Assembly (NCBI GenBank): GCA_017311185.1
Contig: JAESUZ010000475.1
Location: forward strand, 1 to 64,000
Direction: 5' to 3'
Source: Proteles cristata cristata
Taxonomy: Eukaryota > Chordata > Mammalia > Carnivora > Hyaenidae
Length of the DNA stretch: 64,000 bases
A program made the translations under genes and the position numbers. Position 1 is the stretch's first letter; each line of letters begins with the position of its first letter. Under the pieces are notes generated by a model. It was not told the DNA's origin, did no database searches, and saw only the letters and a program-made list of their open reading frames with translations. Below are positions 48,640 to 62,187 of the stretch, one piece after another.

Positions 48640-50340
48640 AACAGTATTAATGCAAACTTGTTTGTTATAAAGTTAAGATAATTATAATTCCAGGATAACT
48701 ACTAATAAAAAACCTAAAAAACAAAATACGGAAAAAGAAATAGAAGGGAATCAGATTGGCACAGTACAAAATATCAAACACAATATCCATGAAGTAAATG
48801 GAATACACGCACCAATTAAAAGGCAGGGATTGGTAGAGTGGATAAAATACATGTTCCAACTATATGTTGTTTATAGGAGATTAACTTTAAACTAGAAGAC
48901 ACAAATAGTTTGAAATAAAACGTATGGAAAATGGTATTCCACCCCAATAATTACAAAATGAGAGCTGAGAAGGCTATACGAATATTAGACAAAAAAAGAC
49001 TTTAAGACAACAATTGCTACAAGACACAAAGAACAACAATACATGTGAACAAAATGGTTGACCCATCTAGAAAATGTAAAAATTATAAACCTATATGCAC
49101 TAACAACAGAGCCCCCAAAATATATGAAGTGAAAACTAACACGATGGAGAAAAGAAAAATAAACAGGAATATAATAATAGTTGGAAACTACAATACTCTT
49201 AATAATGGCCAAAACAACTTTATAGGAGATCAGTAAGGAAATAGAGGACTAGAACAATATTATAAACCAACTAAATCTATGAGAAATATATAGAACATCC
49301 ACTCAATGACAGCAGAATACACTTTCTTCTCAAGTACACATTTTTCAGAAGAGACCAGATGTTAGGCCACAAAACAAGTCTCAATAAATTTAAAATGACT
49401 GAAATCATCAAAGTATCTTATCTAACAACACACTCTTTTTTTTTTTAAGTTTATTTATTTATTTTGAGAGAGGCAGCATGAGAGTGTCAGAGTGTGAGAG
49501 CAGGGTAGGGGCAGAGAAAGGGAGAGAGAGAGAATCTTAAGCAGGTTCCACAATCAGCACAGAGCCCAATGCAGGGCTCAATCTCACAGCTGTAAAATCA
49601 TGAACTGAGCTGAAATCAAGAGTCAGATGCCTAACCAAGCCACCCAGATGTCCCTAAACAACACACTTTTAAAAGACCAATGGGTCAAAGAGAAATTACA
49701 AGTGAATTTGGAAAATACTTTGAGACAAATGAAAATAAAAATATAATATACCAAACAAAACTTATGGAATGCATCAAAAGCAATGCCAAGATGAGGAATT
49801 ATAGCTGCAAATAATTATATAAAAAATCCTAAATCAATAACCTAACTTCATACCTTAAGGAACCAAAAAAATAAGAGCAAGCTAAACCTAACTTAGTAGA
49901 AGTAAGGAATAATAAAGATTAGAGTGAAAATAAGCAAAATAGAGAACAGAAAAACAATGAAGGGGATCAACAAGACAAAAAATTGGTTCTTTGAAAACAA
50001 CAACAGAATTGCCAAACCCTCAGGTTAGACTGACAAACAAAACAAAACAAAGAGGATTCAAATCACTAAAATTACAAACGAATTATAATAGAATTCAATG
50101 AACAATTGTATGCAACAAATTAGATAACATAGATTAAATGGACAAGTTTGTAGAAACACACAAACTACGAAAACCGACTCAAAATGCTATAAGAAATATG
50201 AACAGACCTATAACAAGATATTGCATCAGTAATCAAAATCCTCCCAACAAAGAAAAGCCCAGGAGTAAACTATCACAAACCCTCAAGAACGCTAAGGAGC
50301 CGGAACAGTTAAATATGATGTGGTATCCTGGTTAGTATCC
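48640..50340 (+). mobile_element. Old L1, ORF2 5' and middle part, sense
   Basis: Decayed ORF2: endonuclease-like VGNYNTLN near 49177-49200, ACACTTTCTTCTCAAGTACA near 49318, and the tower/RT approach near 49740-50330 (MNRPIT and a PNKEKP-type stretch). Interrupted by a SINE. Confidence 0.8.
49436..49654 (-). mobile_element. tRNA-derived SINE inside old L1
   Basis: Reverse copy with T-run at 49436-49446 and inverted head ending AGCCACCCAGATGTCCC. Flanks TAACAACACACT and TAAACAACACACTTT. Confidence 0.9.
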
Positions 50341-51485
50341 TGGAACAGAAAAAGGGCATTAGGGAAAAGCTAGTGAAATCTGAATAAACTATGGGGCTTA
50401 ATAAATAACAATGTGCCAATATTGGTTTCTTAGTTGTGACAAATATATTGTTGCAATGTAAGATATTAACAATAGGGGAAAATGAGTGAGGGGTATATGA
50501 GAACTCTATATTATCTTTGCAATTTTCTGTAAATATAAAATTAGTCTAAAATAAAAATTTTCTTAAACAAAAAATGACTGCATTGGATTGAAGCACATCA
50601 AACATAAAATATATGAATTCATAATGATGTTAAAAGCAAAAACCATTGTCAATCCCTATTGGAGATTGCTAAGGCATCAACTTATTACTCAGAAAACTGA
50701 TAAAGAGGAAAAATTGCAGCATTTATCCTGCCTTTCCAATATAAATTGTGTCTCAAAGTAAGCAATAGATGTTGAGAGAAAATTCTTATTTATAGAATTC
50801 TAGCTAATAAATGCAGAAGAAATGTTAGCATTAGAAAAATCACCATTTTACAATTCCATAATAAAATAACAGATCTAAGTAATGACTATTAGGTAAAGGA
50901 TTGATTGAGATCTTTAGAATGGGGAGATAAACTGGCATTGTCTGAACCCTGCTGATGAATTTTTAGCATCAATTGAAATGAGATTATGTAGACATAATGT
51001 GATGTGATGCAGTAAGAAGTAAATAACAGGTATCCTTATGTAAAAATTGACAATGAATCTACTCAAGCCTCTAGATCTAACTACTGGATCATGGAAATAC
51101 AGGGGGCAGAAGAGCAAGTTATAAAATATCATATGGAAGCAACTGGTCAAATACAGAGTGGAGGACAGTCTACGGAAAAAATGACCCTGTTTCTTCAACA
51201 ACTCAGTGACATAAAAGAAGGGAGGATAGACTAATATAAAATAAGAGAGGCTTAAGAAATCTCTTAACCAAGTGGATCTTGTTTGGATCCTGAGCTGAAC
51301 AAATCAAAGGTAGAAAGATATCTTGAAAACTATTGAGAAAATTTAAATATGAACCGAGAATTAAGGAATTATTGTTATTTTGTTGAATGTGATGATGGCA
51401 TAGTGATTATGTGTATTTTTTGATGTCCTTATCTGTTTTAGATTGCATACCAAAGTAATTACTGTGAAATTTTCTTTAAAATCCT
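50341..51485 (+). mobile_element. Old LINE 3' UTR-like sequence
   Basis: CCTGGAACAGAAAAAGGGCA, GGTATATGAGAACTCTATAT and, later, TAAGGAATTATTGTTATTTT are typical of L1M-type 3' regions. Two A-rich ends (near 50570 and 51480) suggest more than one fragment. Confidence 0.5.
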
Positions 51486-51487
51486 GC

Positions 51488-52325
51488 AGCCAAATTGGTG
51501 CAACCACTGTGAAAAACAGTATGGAGGGTCCTCAAAAAATTAAAAATAGAATTACCATATCATCTAGTAATCCCACTATGGGTATTTACCCAAAGAAAAT
51601 TTAAAAAATTAGAAAAGATATATTCATTCCTATGTTTATTGCAGTGTTATTTACAATAGCCAAGTAATGGAAGTAACCCAAATGCCCATCCATAGATGAA
51701 TGGATATAGAAGATGTGGTGTATCTATCTATCTATCTATACACACACACACACATACACGCAATGGTATTACTCAGCCACAAAAAAGATGACATTTTGCA
51801 ATTTATAACAACATGGATGGATCTGCAGGCTATAATCCTAAGTGAAATTTTACAGAAAGAAAAATACCATATGGGGGCGCCTGGGTGGCTTAGTCGGTTA
51901 AGCATCCGACTTTCGCTTAGGTCATGATCTCGCGGTTTGTGGGTTCGAGCCCCGCGTCGGGCTCTGTGCTGACTGCCAGCTCAGAGCCTGGAGCCTGTTT
52001 CGGATTCTGTGTCTCCCTCTCCTGACCGCTGCTCGCGCTGCCCTCTCTCCTAGAATAAAACATTTAAAAAAAAAAAAGAAAGAAAAATACCATATGGTTT
52101 CACTCATATGTGAAATTTAAGAAAACAAAAGGACAAAGAAAGAAAGACAAAAAAAACCCAGACTTAAATACAGAGAACTAACAAGTGGTTGTCAGAGGGG
52201 AGATGGATGGGGCAAGGGGTGAAATAAAGGTGATTTAGAGCTCACTTATTGTGATGAGCACTGAGTAATGTATAGAAATATTGAAATAGAACATTGTATA
52301 TTAATTATACTTCAATAAAAAATAA
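51488..52325 (+). mobile_element. Old L1 3' end, sense
   Basis: Starts AAATTGGTGCAACCACTGTG and continues through the ORF2 tail (AATGGATATAGAAGATGTGG) to a 3' UTR ending TATACTTCAATAAAAAATAA. Split by a SINE. Confidence 0.85.
51874..52076 (+). mobile_element. tRNA-derived SINE with exact 20-bp duplication, young-looking
   Basis: GGGCGCCTGGGTGGCTTAG head with CG positions kept (GTTCGAGCCCCGCGTCGGGC). AGAAAGAAAAATACCATATG is exact at 51854-51873 and 52077-52096. The body is slightly short in the CT-rich part. Confidence 0.97.
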
Positions 52326-52736
52326 AATCCTCTAGCCAGTTGAAAAAGTGATAATAGCAAAATGGTAATTGTTGAAGCTGGGTGATGGTACATAGGAATA
52401 CATTATATTATTTGCACTTACATATGTTTGAACATTTCATAATACAAAATTTTATCCTACCTATTCTTCTACCTATTCTCAAGTCATCAGGGGGTATGGG
52501 AACAGGAGGAAAGGAAACAGAGCTTTTGGAAATGTTATATTATAAAGTTTATAATAAACTGTATATAAAAATGAATATTATAAAGAAGAAAATTCTCACC
52601 TCTAATTCTACCATGCAGAGATAACAAATTAAGGTCTTAGTGTACATTTTACACCTTCCAGACATTTTTCTATGAATACATATGCATGTCTTTAAAGAAA
52701 AGACATTTGGACTATATGTGTTTTTTCATGGCCTGC

Positions 52737-52738
<2 letters not shown>

Positions 52739-52790
<52 letters not shown>
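52739..52790. repeat. (GT)26 microsatellite
   Basis: Fifty-two bases of uninterrupted GT dinucleotide. Confidence 0.98.
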
Positions 52791-52792
<2 letters not shown>

Positions 52793-52989
52793 TATTATAT
52801 CCTTTGGGTAATCATACTAAAGTATATCAAAACATTATAGATATACACACATGACCTAGTTTAGTGCCATTTCTCCCCTCAGCTGTTTGATTAACTTCAA
52901 CCATCCTTTTAAAGAATATGTACCACATGTGCCAAAGGAACGGTCATCTCTGGTTTGAACTCTTGCAGCTGGTCTCCTGGCTTCTAGTT

Positions 52990-53745
52990 TTACCCTACTC
53001 TAATCTATCCTTCACACAAACACCAAAACGATCTTCCTGAAATACCCCTATGTCACAACTCTGCTCAAAAACCTTCAAGATTATGTACATTCTCAGAAAT
53101 TTCGTTCACATGACATTCTCAGAAAGACAAACTATAGGGACAGAAAACAGATCAGTGGTTGCCAGAGGTTAGGGTGTTGGGGAGAGTGTGACTACAAAGG
53201 GGCAGTGTGAAGGAATTCTTTGGGAGTACTGGATTGTTCTGTGTCCTGATTGTACTGGTGGTTACATACATCTCTACATGTGTTAAAATTCATTGAGCTG
53301 TATGTTACTCTAGGATGTCAATTTTTCTGTGTATTTTTTAAAGCCTTCAATGATTCTCCATTGCTTAGATTCAAGTTCAGCATTCTAAGCCCACATATGT
53401 AAGGCCCTCTATTGTTCTCCCACCTCCCAGTCTACCTTTCTAGCCTCATCTCTTACTGAGCCTCACCCCCAATGCACACTATATTCCAGCCACATTACAC
53501 CTGCTTGCTGCTCAGTGAACATCTATGTCATATATGAACTTTGGTACCTCTGTGTCTTGGCTTATAATGTTTCCTCTGCTAAAAAGCACCCCTACCCACT
53601 ACCAATGACAACCATACTTATCCTTTAAGGCCTACTTCAAATCCCACATCCTCTGTGGACCCTTCCTCAGCTCCTCAGTCAGAACTGAATCTCTCTTTCC
53701 TCAATGTTCCCACAGGACTTTGATTAGATCTCATTACCTGACAAT
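52990..53745 (+). mobile_element. L2 element split by an old L1 tail
   Basis: L2-like sequence at about 52990-53085 (CTGCTCAAAAACCTTCAAGA) resumes at about 53340 (AAGCCTTCAATGATTCTCCA) and runs to CCTTTAAGGCCTACTTCAAA and CCCACAGGACTTTGA. Between them, 53095-53338 reads as an L1 3' tail (AACAGATCAGTGGTTGCCAG). Confidence 0.7.
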
Positions 53746-54525
53746 ACCAGGTATTACAGGGAAAGCCCAAGCAGAAGCAGGCTCCAATGATTAGACAACA
53801 AAACCCCAAACCTCGCTCAGAAGTATTCACATAGCATCAAGCATTTGCATTCTTTCTTTCCTTTCCTCAGTGCCCAATGCCCCACTGGTTTCCAGGTGTG
53901 GCTACACCTGTAGACTTTAGATTTGCCCTGTTATTTACCTCTCATCCTTCAAAGCCCAGCTTCAACTTCATTGTCAAATACATTCCTGCTTTACTGCTCT
54001 GGTGATGAATTCCTGGCTTGGCCCCCTAAGCACATGATTCTTCCATGCCACTCCCAGGGATGGTCTAGATTTTTGACCTATGCCTGTTCAATCCTACTCT
54101 CCTGACTAGAGGACAAGGGAGTTTGCCTAGCAGGTGTGGGTACCTGGAGCTGAGGCTGGTGGGAGGAATGTCTCATTGGCACATGAGCCAATCCAACGAG
54201 CAAGAACAAACAGGAGAGTCAGGTGAGTCAGGCATAGGTTGGCAAACCAGAGAAGCAGAGCCAAATTACATCAAGAAAGCAAGGAAGGACTGGAGCCCAA
54301 AGCCAAGAACATGAGCACATATGATGTGAACCATATAGAGCAGGCTAAGCCATAGGCTAGTTTGCTAGTTTGGGTAGCAGAGATAGGGGACCTTTGCCTG
54401 TTCCCTTGTGTGTTATATGTGAATGCACCTGCCCCATTTAAAGAGCCAAATACAATTATAAAATACCCACCTTCTTCAGTCCTACCCAGTCTAGACCATG
54501 AAGCCCAATATCTATGAGATGCAGT
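53746..54525. other. Intergenic; possible L2 relic
   Basis: About 53925-54010 has L2-like phrases (TTCAAAGCCCAGCTTCAACT). The remainder is not recognised. No gene seen. Confidence 0.4.
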
Positions 54526-54527
54526 GT

Positions 54528-54760
54528 GGTAAGACTGGAAAAAATATAAGCTTTGAAATCAGAAAGACCAGAGTTTAAATTCTGGCTCTTCCCCTTATTA
54601 GTTGTGTGACTTTGAGTCGTCACTCAACTTCAGCTTTTTCATCCGAAAAATGGAGACAGATAATATCTACCACAGAGAATCATTATGATGATGAAATAAA
54701 ATTATGTAAATGACCCAAAATGTACCTTGGTATCTAATAAACACTCAACATGATAGCCCA
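54528..54760 (+). mobile_element. MIR element
   Basis: AGAGTTTAAATTCTGGCTCT, TTAGTTGTGTGACTTTGAGT and ATCTACCACAGAGAATCATT follow the MIR pattern. Confidence 0.8.
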
Positions 54761-54879
54761 TTTCCTTCAAGGGCACCTACCATAATTTGCCTCATATTTC
54801 TAGTTAGTTGTATGCAATACATGTCTCTCTATCCAATCAGATCTTAAACTTGAAGGCAGAGGCTGTGTGTGAATCATTT

Positions 54880-55140
54880 TTTATATATACTTTTTAAAGT
54901 AATATATTTTTCTGATTGCAAATATCAAGTAAAGTTATACAAAATTTAAATATTACAAACTATTTTACATGAAGGAATCCCCTTAACCTGACCCCACAAC
55001 CAGAAATTAGCTATAAAGCATTTTTCTTCAGTTTCCCCAACTACCATATTGTTTTATTTTGATTTTACAAAAATAGGATCACTGTTAAAGTATGATTTTA
55101 AAAATGTTTTTTTAAAGTTTCATACAAATAGAGTGAGCAT
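54880..55140 (-). mobile_element. Possible ancient L1/HAL1 fragment
   Basis: The wording around 54890-55040 (TACAAACTATTTTACATGAA) resembles antisense old L1. Weak. Confidence 0.35.
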
Positions 55141-55494
55141 GTGTCAAAGTTCAATTTTAACTCACAAAGGAAACCAGCGAGATGGCAAAGTTAAGTCAAA
55201 AGAGAATTTGAGAACTGGTATTTTATACTCAGTTAAAAAACAAAGAAATGCTAAAATAAGATTGCTAAGTTAGAATTAAAGCTGATTAATATCCTACAGG
55301 GCAGTACAAGCCAAAATCATGCTATCTTCTTTAGGTGGATATATGCTGTTGCATTTTATTGGATTCACAGATTTGTAAAATAAGTTTGTGTTAAATTGTA
55401 ATTTTCAAGAGCTAGAGAGTCAAATGACCCTCAGGCCTGTTAGAAAATGCTCTTAACGTGACATTAAAGCATCAAGTAATCATCTTTTCCCTTT

Positions 55495-56130
55495 GTATTA
55501 GTTACCTAGTGCTGTTATAATAAATGGCCACGAACTGTTGTGGCTTAAAAAATACATTTATTCTCTTACAGTTCTGGAGGTCAGAAGTCCAATATCAGTT
55601 TCACTTGGCTGAAATCAAGGTGTTGGCAGGCCCTGCTCTTTCTGGAGACTCTATGGGAGAATCTGCTTCCTTGTGTTTTATAGCTTCTAGAGATGCATTT
55701 CTCAGTTTGTGGCCTCTTCCTCCACCTTTAAAGCCAAGAGTGTAGGCGCCTGGGTGGTTCAGTCGGTTAAACATCTGATTTTGGTCCTACTTCGGGTGAG
55801 CTCGAGCTCTGCTTCTCTCTCTCTCTCTGCTCCTTGCTCACTTGCATCCTTCTCTCTCTCAAAAACAAATAAATAAAGCCAACAGTGTAACATCTTCAAT
55901 ATCCCTGCCTCCATTTTCACATCACCTTCTCTCTTTTGAGGACCTTTATGATTATATCTACCTCACCCATATAATTCAGGGTAGTCTCTCCATTTCAAGG
56001 TCAGCTGATTAGCAACCTCAATTCCACATTTAATTCCCCCTTACTATGTAACAGAACATATTCACAAGTTGTGAGGATTAGGACATGATGATCTTGGAGG
56101 GGGAGGGCACTATTCTTCCTATGAAACTCT
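55495..56130 (-). mobile_element. MaLR LTR (MLT1-type), antisense, split by a SINE
   Basis: Starts TATTAGTTACCTAGTGCTGT with CTTACAGTTCTGGAGGTCAG, resumes after the SINE, and ends near GGAGGGGGAGGGCACTATTC. Confidence 0.75.
55745..55876 (+). mobile_element. Internally deleted tRNA-derived SINE
   Basis: Head TAGGCGCCTGGGTGGTTCAG is joined to the CT-rich part after losing about 70 internal bases. Flanks AAGCCAAGAGTGTA and AAGCCAACAGTGTA. Confidence 0.88.
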
Positions 56131-56229
56131 TGTTTCCACATTTTGAATAATTCTTCATAATCTCAGCCTATACATTGTTTTTCAACTTGCTTTCTTCTCC
56201 ACTCTTTTTACTCAGCACATACTGTATAC

Positions 56230-57190
56230 ATCTACCTCATTTTTTTAGTAGACACATTAATGCTAGTTTCAGGTGTACAACTTAGTGATTTGACAAGTTT
56301 ATACATTGTGGCTCTGTTCATCACAAGTGTAGCTACCATTTGTCACCATATAATGCTATTACAATATTATTGACTTATTCCTTATACTGTGCCTTTTATT
56401 CCCATGATTTACTCATTCCATAACTGGGAGCCTGTCTCTCCCTCTCTCCTTAACCCATTTGGCCCAATACCCCACTCCCTTCCCTTCTGGCAACCATTAG
56501 TTTGTTCTACATATTTATAGGTTTGATTCTGCTTTTCATTTATTCATTTTTTTAAAATTCCACTTATGAATGGAATCATATGGTATTTTTTTTCTTAATC
56601 TGACTTATGTCATTTAGCAGAATATTCTCTATGTCCATCCATGTTGTCTCAAATGGCACAATCTCATCCTTTTAATGACTGTATAATATTCCATTGTGCA
56701 TGTATATGTGTGTGTGTGTACGTGTGTTCATAGATAGATATCTTCCGTATCTATTCATGGACACTTAGGTTGCTTCCACATCTTGGCTATTGTAAATAAT
56801 GCTGCAATAAACATAGGGGTGCACATATCTTAATGGCTGGACAGTATTCTCATTACAGAATTGCTAGAATTTGATAATTTCCTTATAGATGGATATTTAA
56901 ATTGTTACCAATTTTTCACTGTTACAAACAGTGCTGTCATGAACATTCTTGTACATATCTCTTTGTACAACTGTGGCTATGTTACCAGAGGAAAAAATTC
57001 CTAGAGGTTAAAATTCTGAGACAAAAAGTATGTCGATTTAATTCTGACAAATACTGACAAACTACCTTCCAAAAATTTGCACCAATACTTTAGTCTCATA
57101 CCAGTGGTGAGAACAAATATCACTAAGCTCAGTATTTTGGATTCACTTTTGAGTCCTTCAGCATCTATAAAGCACTTTGAAATATCCACA
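56230..57190 (-). mobile_element. Old L1 fragments, antisense
   Basis: 56230-56400 is an L1 3' UTR (CAGGTGTACAACTTAGTGAT). 56530-56835 is antisense ORF2 tail (TTGGCTATTGTAAATAATGC). 56840-57190 is a second, older antisense L1 or HAL1 piece (CAAACAGTGCTGTCATGAAC). Confidence 0.65.
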
Positions 57191-58170
57191 TAGGTTTTCC
57201 TGGCACAAAATGAGTTTAATAATTATTTGATAAAGGTTGAAACAACACAAATTCACATGTAAAACTCAGAGGGCTTGTTATAGCAACAATACAGTGGTAA
57301 CAGAGCTAATATGTGTAAGTGTGTCTTGAATATAATACAGTGCTATTCAGATGTTATTATCTCCATAAATGAAAATGTATTGTTTTTACACTTGGTCCCC
57401 ATATCTCACACAGGTTGGCCTTGCTACTTCCCAGTTTCATATGGTATGTGCTTTGCTGCCAAGGCTCAAATACTTTCACTGTGCATCCCAGAGGCTCTAA
57501 GGTCTAAAGTGTGTGCTGGTCCTTCAAGAGGAAAGGCCCAAGATTATGGGCATGTGTGTCCCCTGAAGACAGTAATAAAGCCCAATGGTAAAAGCTTCAG
57601 AGAATGAAGATCCCCACTCTTGGGTAGGTAAATATTTTGGAGGGTCCAGAGTCATCTGCTTTTATACTAAAGTACTCTTCAGAAACAGAACTCCATAGGT
57701 TTAGATGGAATGTCCTGGTAAACGTTTTACCCTTCAGCTGCCCACACCACCTTTTCCCTGGAAGTAGCAATCAACTCTGTAATGCCAAGTACCATGAACT
57801 TGTACGGTGAAGATGTGAGCAGGCTGGCTGAAAGAGCACCAAATGTTGACCTAGGCTCTCGGGACTGTGACGGCTAGGGGAGGGGCATTATTATTCAACA
57901 TCCATATCCCATAGTCTGCTTTAGAACTAGGACTCAGCTTCTCAGTAGAAGTAAGGGCGGTGTTGCTAAGAGGAAGTATAAGAGAATAGGCTTCAGCATT
58001 CCCCTCCTGTGATTGGTGTCTTGAGGGAGAGAATTCATATGAACCTGAATAGTAATTGTTCCCTCCAGCTTTATTCCCATGACTTGGATCTGGAAGGTGT
58101 GTGTTTAAGAACACACAAGAGACAAAATCCTAAAATTAGAAAGGAAGTGCATCCATCTACCACTCTCCTC
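57191..58170. other. Intergenic, no recognised feature
   Basis: No gene or repeat recognised. A 98-codon open stretch at 57311-57607 has no family resemblance that I can see. Confidence 0.45.
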
Positions 58171-58175
58171 TCAAC

Positions 58176-58362
58176 CTATCAATTGGTTAAGCATCCAACT
58201 CTTGATTTTGGCTCAGGTCATGATCTCATGGTTTGTGGGATCAAGCCCCACATCAGGCTCTGCACTGGCAGTGTGGAATCTGCTTAAGATTCTCTTTCTC
58301 TCTGTCCCTTCCACACATGCACATTCTCTCTCTCAAATTAAATAAATAAACTTTAAAAAAGA
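58176..58362 (+). mobile_element. tRNA-derived SINE, 5'-truncated
   Basis: Lacks the usual head; begins near ATTGGTTAAGCATCCAACTC and ends AAATAAATAAACTTTAAAAA. Confidence 0.88.
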
Positions 58363-58365
58363 GGG

Positions 58366-60694
58366 GTTGCAGATGGAAGCACTTCCCTTGCCCCAACACA
58401 TATTCTGAAATTCCTCCTTTTCCTGTGTATGTAGAAGATTGCTGTGAAACAGAAAGGCCACCACCTATAAGAGGTTCTGAGAGTTCATTTGCATAATGTA
58501 TCATTAGAATCTCTTCTCCTTGGGTAAGGGCAGCAAGTTTTTCAGGTTGGAAGGTGTTCCACACCCCTCACCCTGAACTCCCTGCATTCCAGAGATATTA
58601 AGTCACTGAGGCTGGGGAGGATACCTGGGGGAAAAATATGTCTATGTCTTGTCTAGTAGCAAGGCACATTTTTCTGTGTATCTCCACTCTAGCTCTAATT
58701 GGCCTGCCTGTCTCAGTGTATGTCACTGTGTTCCCATAGCACCTGTACCTTAAGAAACGGATTCACATGGCTTTTATGGACCAAATTATAGTTCTATACC
58801 ACTTCTGGTTTTAACGTAAGGGTATATAAACCACTGGGAAGAAATTATTGCTTGAATTCCAAAGAGACAGTGGGTTCTTCTGGAGGCCTACTAGATTTTT
58901 TCAAAATTACCTTAAATAACAAAGTTAGAAGATAGGTTGTTGTCATAAAAAGCTCACTGCTAAGTCCCTTCATCAGAGACAAATGAGGGAGTTAGAATGA
59001 AAAAGAAAATATCCACTGCTCCAAAGCAAGCCACTTTACTCTCCCCCAAATTAATTATCCAATCATTATAGCCCCAAATAGTGGCTGAAGATGGAAAAAA
59101 CACACTAGACATGCCAGGAAATAGGACAATTCTGGCTAATAGCCCTGTTACTTAAAAGAGGGAGCTCCTCCACCATCATATCCTGCTATTGGGTAAAAGG
59201 TAGGGAAATAGCTAAAGATAAACTCTAAACATGATCCCAAGAGTAAAACTGAATGGAAATGAGAAGCTTTAGGTCAGATTGTTTGCAATTTCTCACAACA
59301 CTGTGGTAGCAACAATTGGTACATGTTACTAGGAATTCTCACTTTCTTGGTCTGTGAGGAGTAAGCATTAATTAGGTAAATGCTGGGATACCAGCTCCCA
59401 GTAGGCAGTGGTCATACTAACCTCAATTTCTTGGTTACTTTAGAGGCATCTAGCTGGCATTCCCATCAACATACCCAACTGATAGAAGATGTAAACACTG
59501 AGACACGTAGGAAAGGTAGATATGCATTCATCCACTGTGGGTGTGGGAATGAGCAGAGGATAAACATTTCCTTTTAGAAAATAAAACCCTGTAGGCAAAA
59601 ACCAGTACCAATGATGAGCTAATGTGATCCAGTTTCCCTCCTCTGCCTTAACTCTACCTTGGAGTATTAGCCATCATCCAAACCCCAAACAACATGAAGG
59701 TAATGTCCCCTTCTCTTTCCCCTAAAAACAAAACAACAAAATAGTCAGAACAGTAGGAGACACAAAGCAATCTTCATTTCTCCCATACATTAGAAACATT
59801 TTCAATTACAGTTCACCTTCTCTGAGATCCACATCAAGTAGTAAAACACCAAGAGCACATAAAAGCCAGGTTGGAGGGAATTCCTGAAATGAGGCTCAAA
59901 GTGAAAGATTTTACTCAACCTCTCCATTCCACAAGTTAGAGTCTTATGTAAATCCCTGAGAAAGAGTCATTTTGGCTTATGCCCTGAAGGAATTCTACTT
60001 GGCACTCCCTCCTAAGAGTGTGCCTATGAAGGGTTGTTAGAAAAGATAAGTTTTTGAAGAATGATCACTAGTAAAATCCTGATGGAGAGCTAACTTGTTT
60101 GAAGACTAGCTCGTTTAATAGTGGGAGTTTTCTTCTTAAACCAGAATTTCTTGTTGGATTTTTAAAAACCCAGCCATGCTTACAGTTACAGGTTCCACTA
60201 ATTAGTTACAGGTTCCATTAATTAGCCAGTTTCCTGAGGTACCCATAGCTAGTAAGTTGTCAGATCCTCTCTTATCAGTCAGGATATATTCTAGTGGGAT
60301 TCTGGGCTTTCAGCCCTAGGAAAGCTCAGTAATGCCTCAATCAAATGAACAGGGCTACAAGATCACACACAGAGAGCCTAAAGTGCTTGGAGGTAAGTTA
60401 TCCCCTAGGGCCAGACAGATGACCTGGGTGGGAGAGGTGTTCACAGAATCCCTGGCCCTTCTGGGCATACAATAGCTACCCTGGTTTCCAAACACAGGGT
60501 ATTTGTGTTTCCAAACACAGTCAATCTTAAGGAAATAAAACCTATCTAGGAGCTGCTCTTTCTTCTTATAGGCTTATCAGAAAGTTTAAGAAAATGTCCT
60601 GGTGGGTACTCACCTATGAGCCCTATCCTCTCCTTCAATTTCACAGTTGCTCTTGGTAACCCCAAACCTATCCCTAAATACCCAGAAGATTGAA
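58366..60694 (-). other. XKRX 3' flank: untranslated region and intergenic DNA
   Basis: This is mostly non-repetitive sequence downstream of the XKRX stop. Part of it should be 3' UTR. Possible polyadenylation hexamers on the minus strand are ATTAAA at 60119-60114 and, further away, AATAAA at 58075-58070; neither can be confirmed by reading. I see no other gene here. Confidence 0.3.
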
Positions 60695-61483
<789 letters not shown>

Positions 61484-61620
61484 TCAGACTATGTTGATGA
61501 AATGTAAACTCTGACCCATAGATCCATAGAGATGATAGGTGAGACTTGAGGGCCCAGTTAAGAGCATATGAAACTCACATATGAATACAGCTATGTTGGC
61601 ATAGAAAACAGCATGCACAG

Positions 61621-61829
61621 AGGTGCCTGGGTGGCTCAGTTAACCGTCTGATTCTTGATTTTGGCTCAAGTCATGATCTCACAGTTCATGAGATAGAGCC
61701 CGGCAGCAAGATTCATGCTGACAGTGCAGAGCCTGCTTGGGATTCTCTCTCTCCTCTCCCTCTGGTCCTCCCTTCACTCAGGTGTGCAAACTCTCTCTCG
61801 CAAAATAAATATTAAAAAAATTTTTTTAA
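61621..61829 (+). mobile_element. tRNA-derived SINE with exact 18-bp duplication
   Basis: Starts AGGTGCCTGGGTGGCTCAG. AGAAAACAGCATGCACAG is exact at 61603-61620 and 61830-61847. It lies 180 bases from the XKRX splice acceptor. Confidence 0.96.
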
Positions 61830-61983
61830 AGAAAACAGCATGCACAGAAAAAATGGGAATAAACAAATATAATTTCTGTGATAGGGATTATACTAAAAAT
61901 TTTTTTTGTTTCTCTAATTTCTAATTTCCCACAATAAACACACATTGTAATACTTTAATAATCATATAAACATACAAAATATA

Positions 61984-62187
61984 CTTTTTAAAGTTTATTT
62001 GAGAGAGACAAAGAGAGCATGAATCAGGGAGGGAGAGATTAAAAAAAAGGGAGAGAAAATCTCAAGCAGGCTTTGCACTGTCAGCACAGAGCCCGACATA
62101 TGGCTCAAACTCACAAAACTGTGAGATCATGACCTGGGTGAAAATCAAGAGTTGGAGGCTTAACTGACTGAGCCACCCAGACACCCC
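61984..62187 (-). mobile_element. tRNA-derived SINE
   Basis: Reverse copy ending GAGCCACCCAGACACCCC. Short flanking repeat ACAAAAT. Confidence 0.9.
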
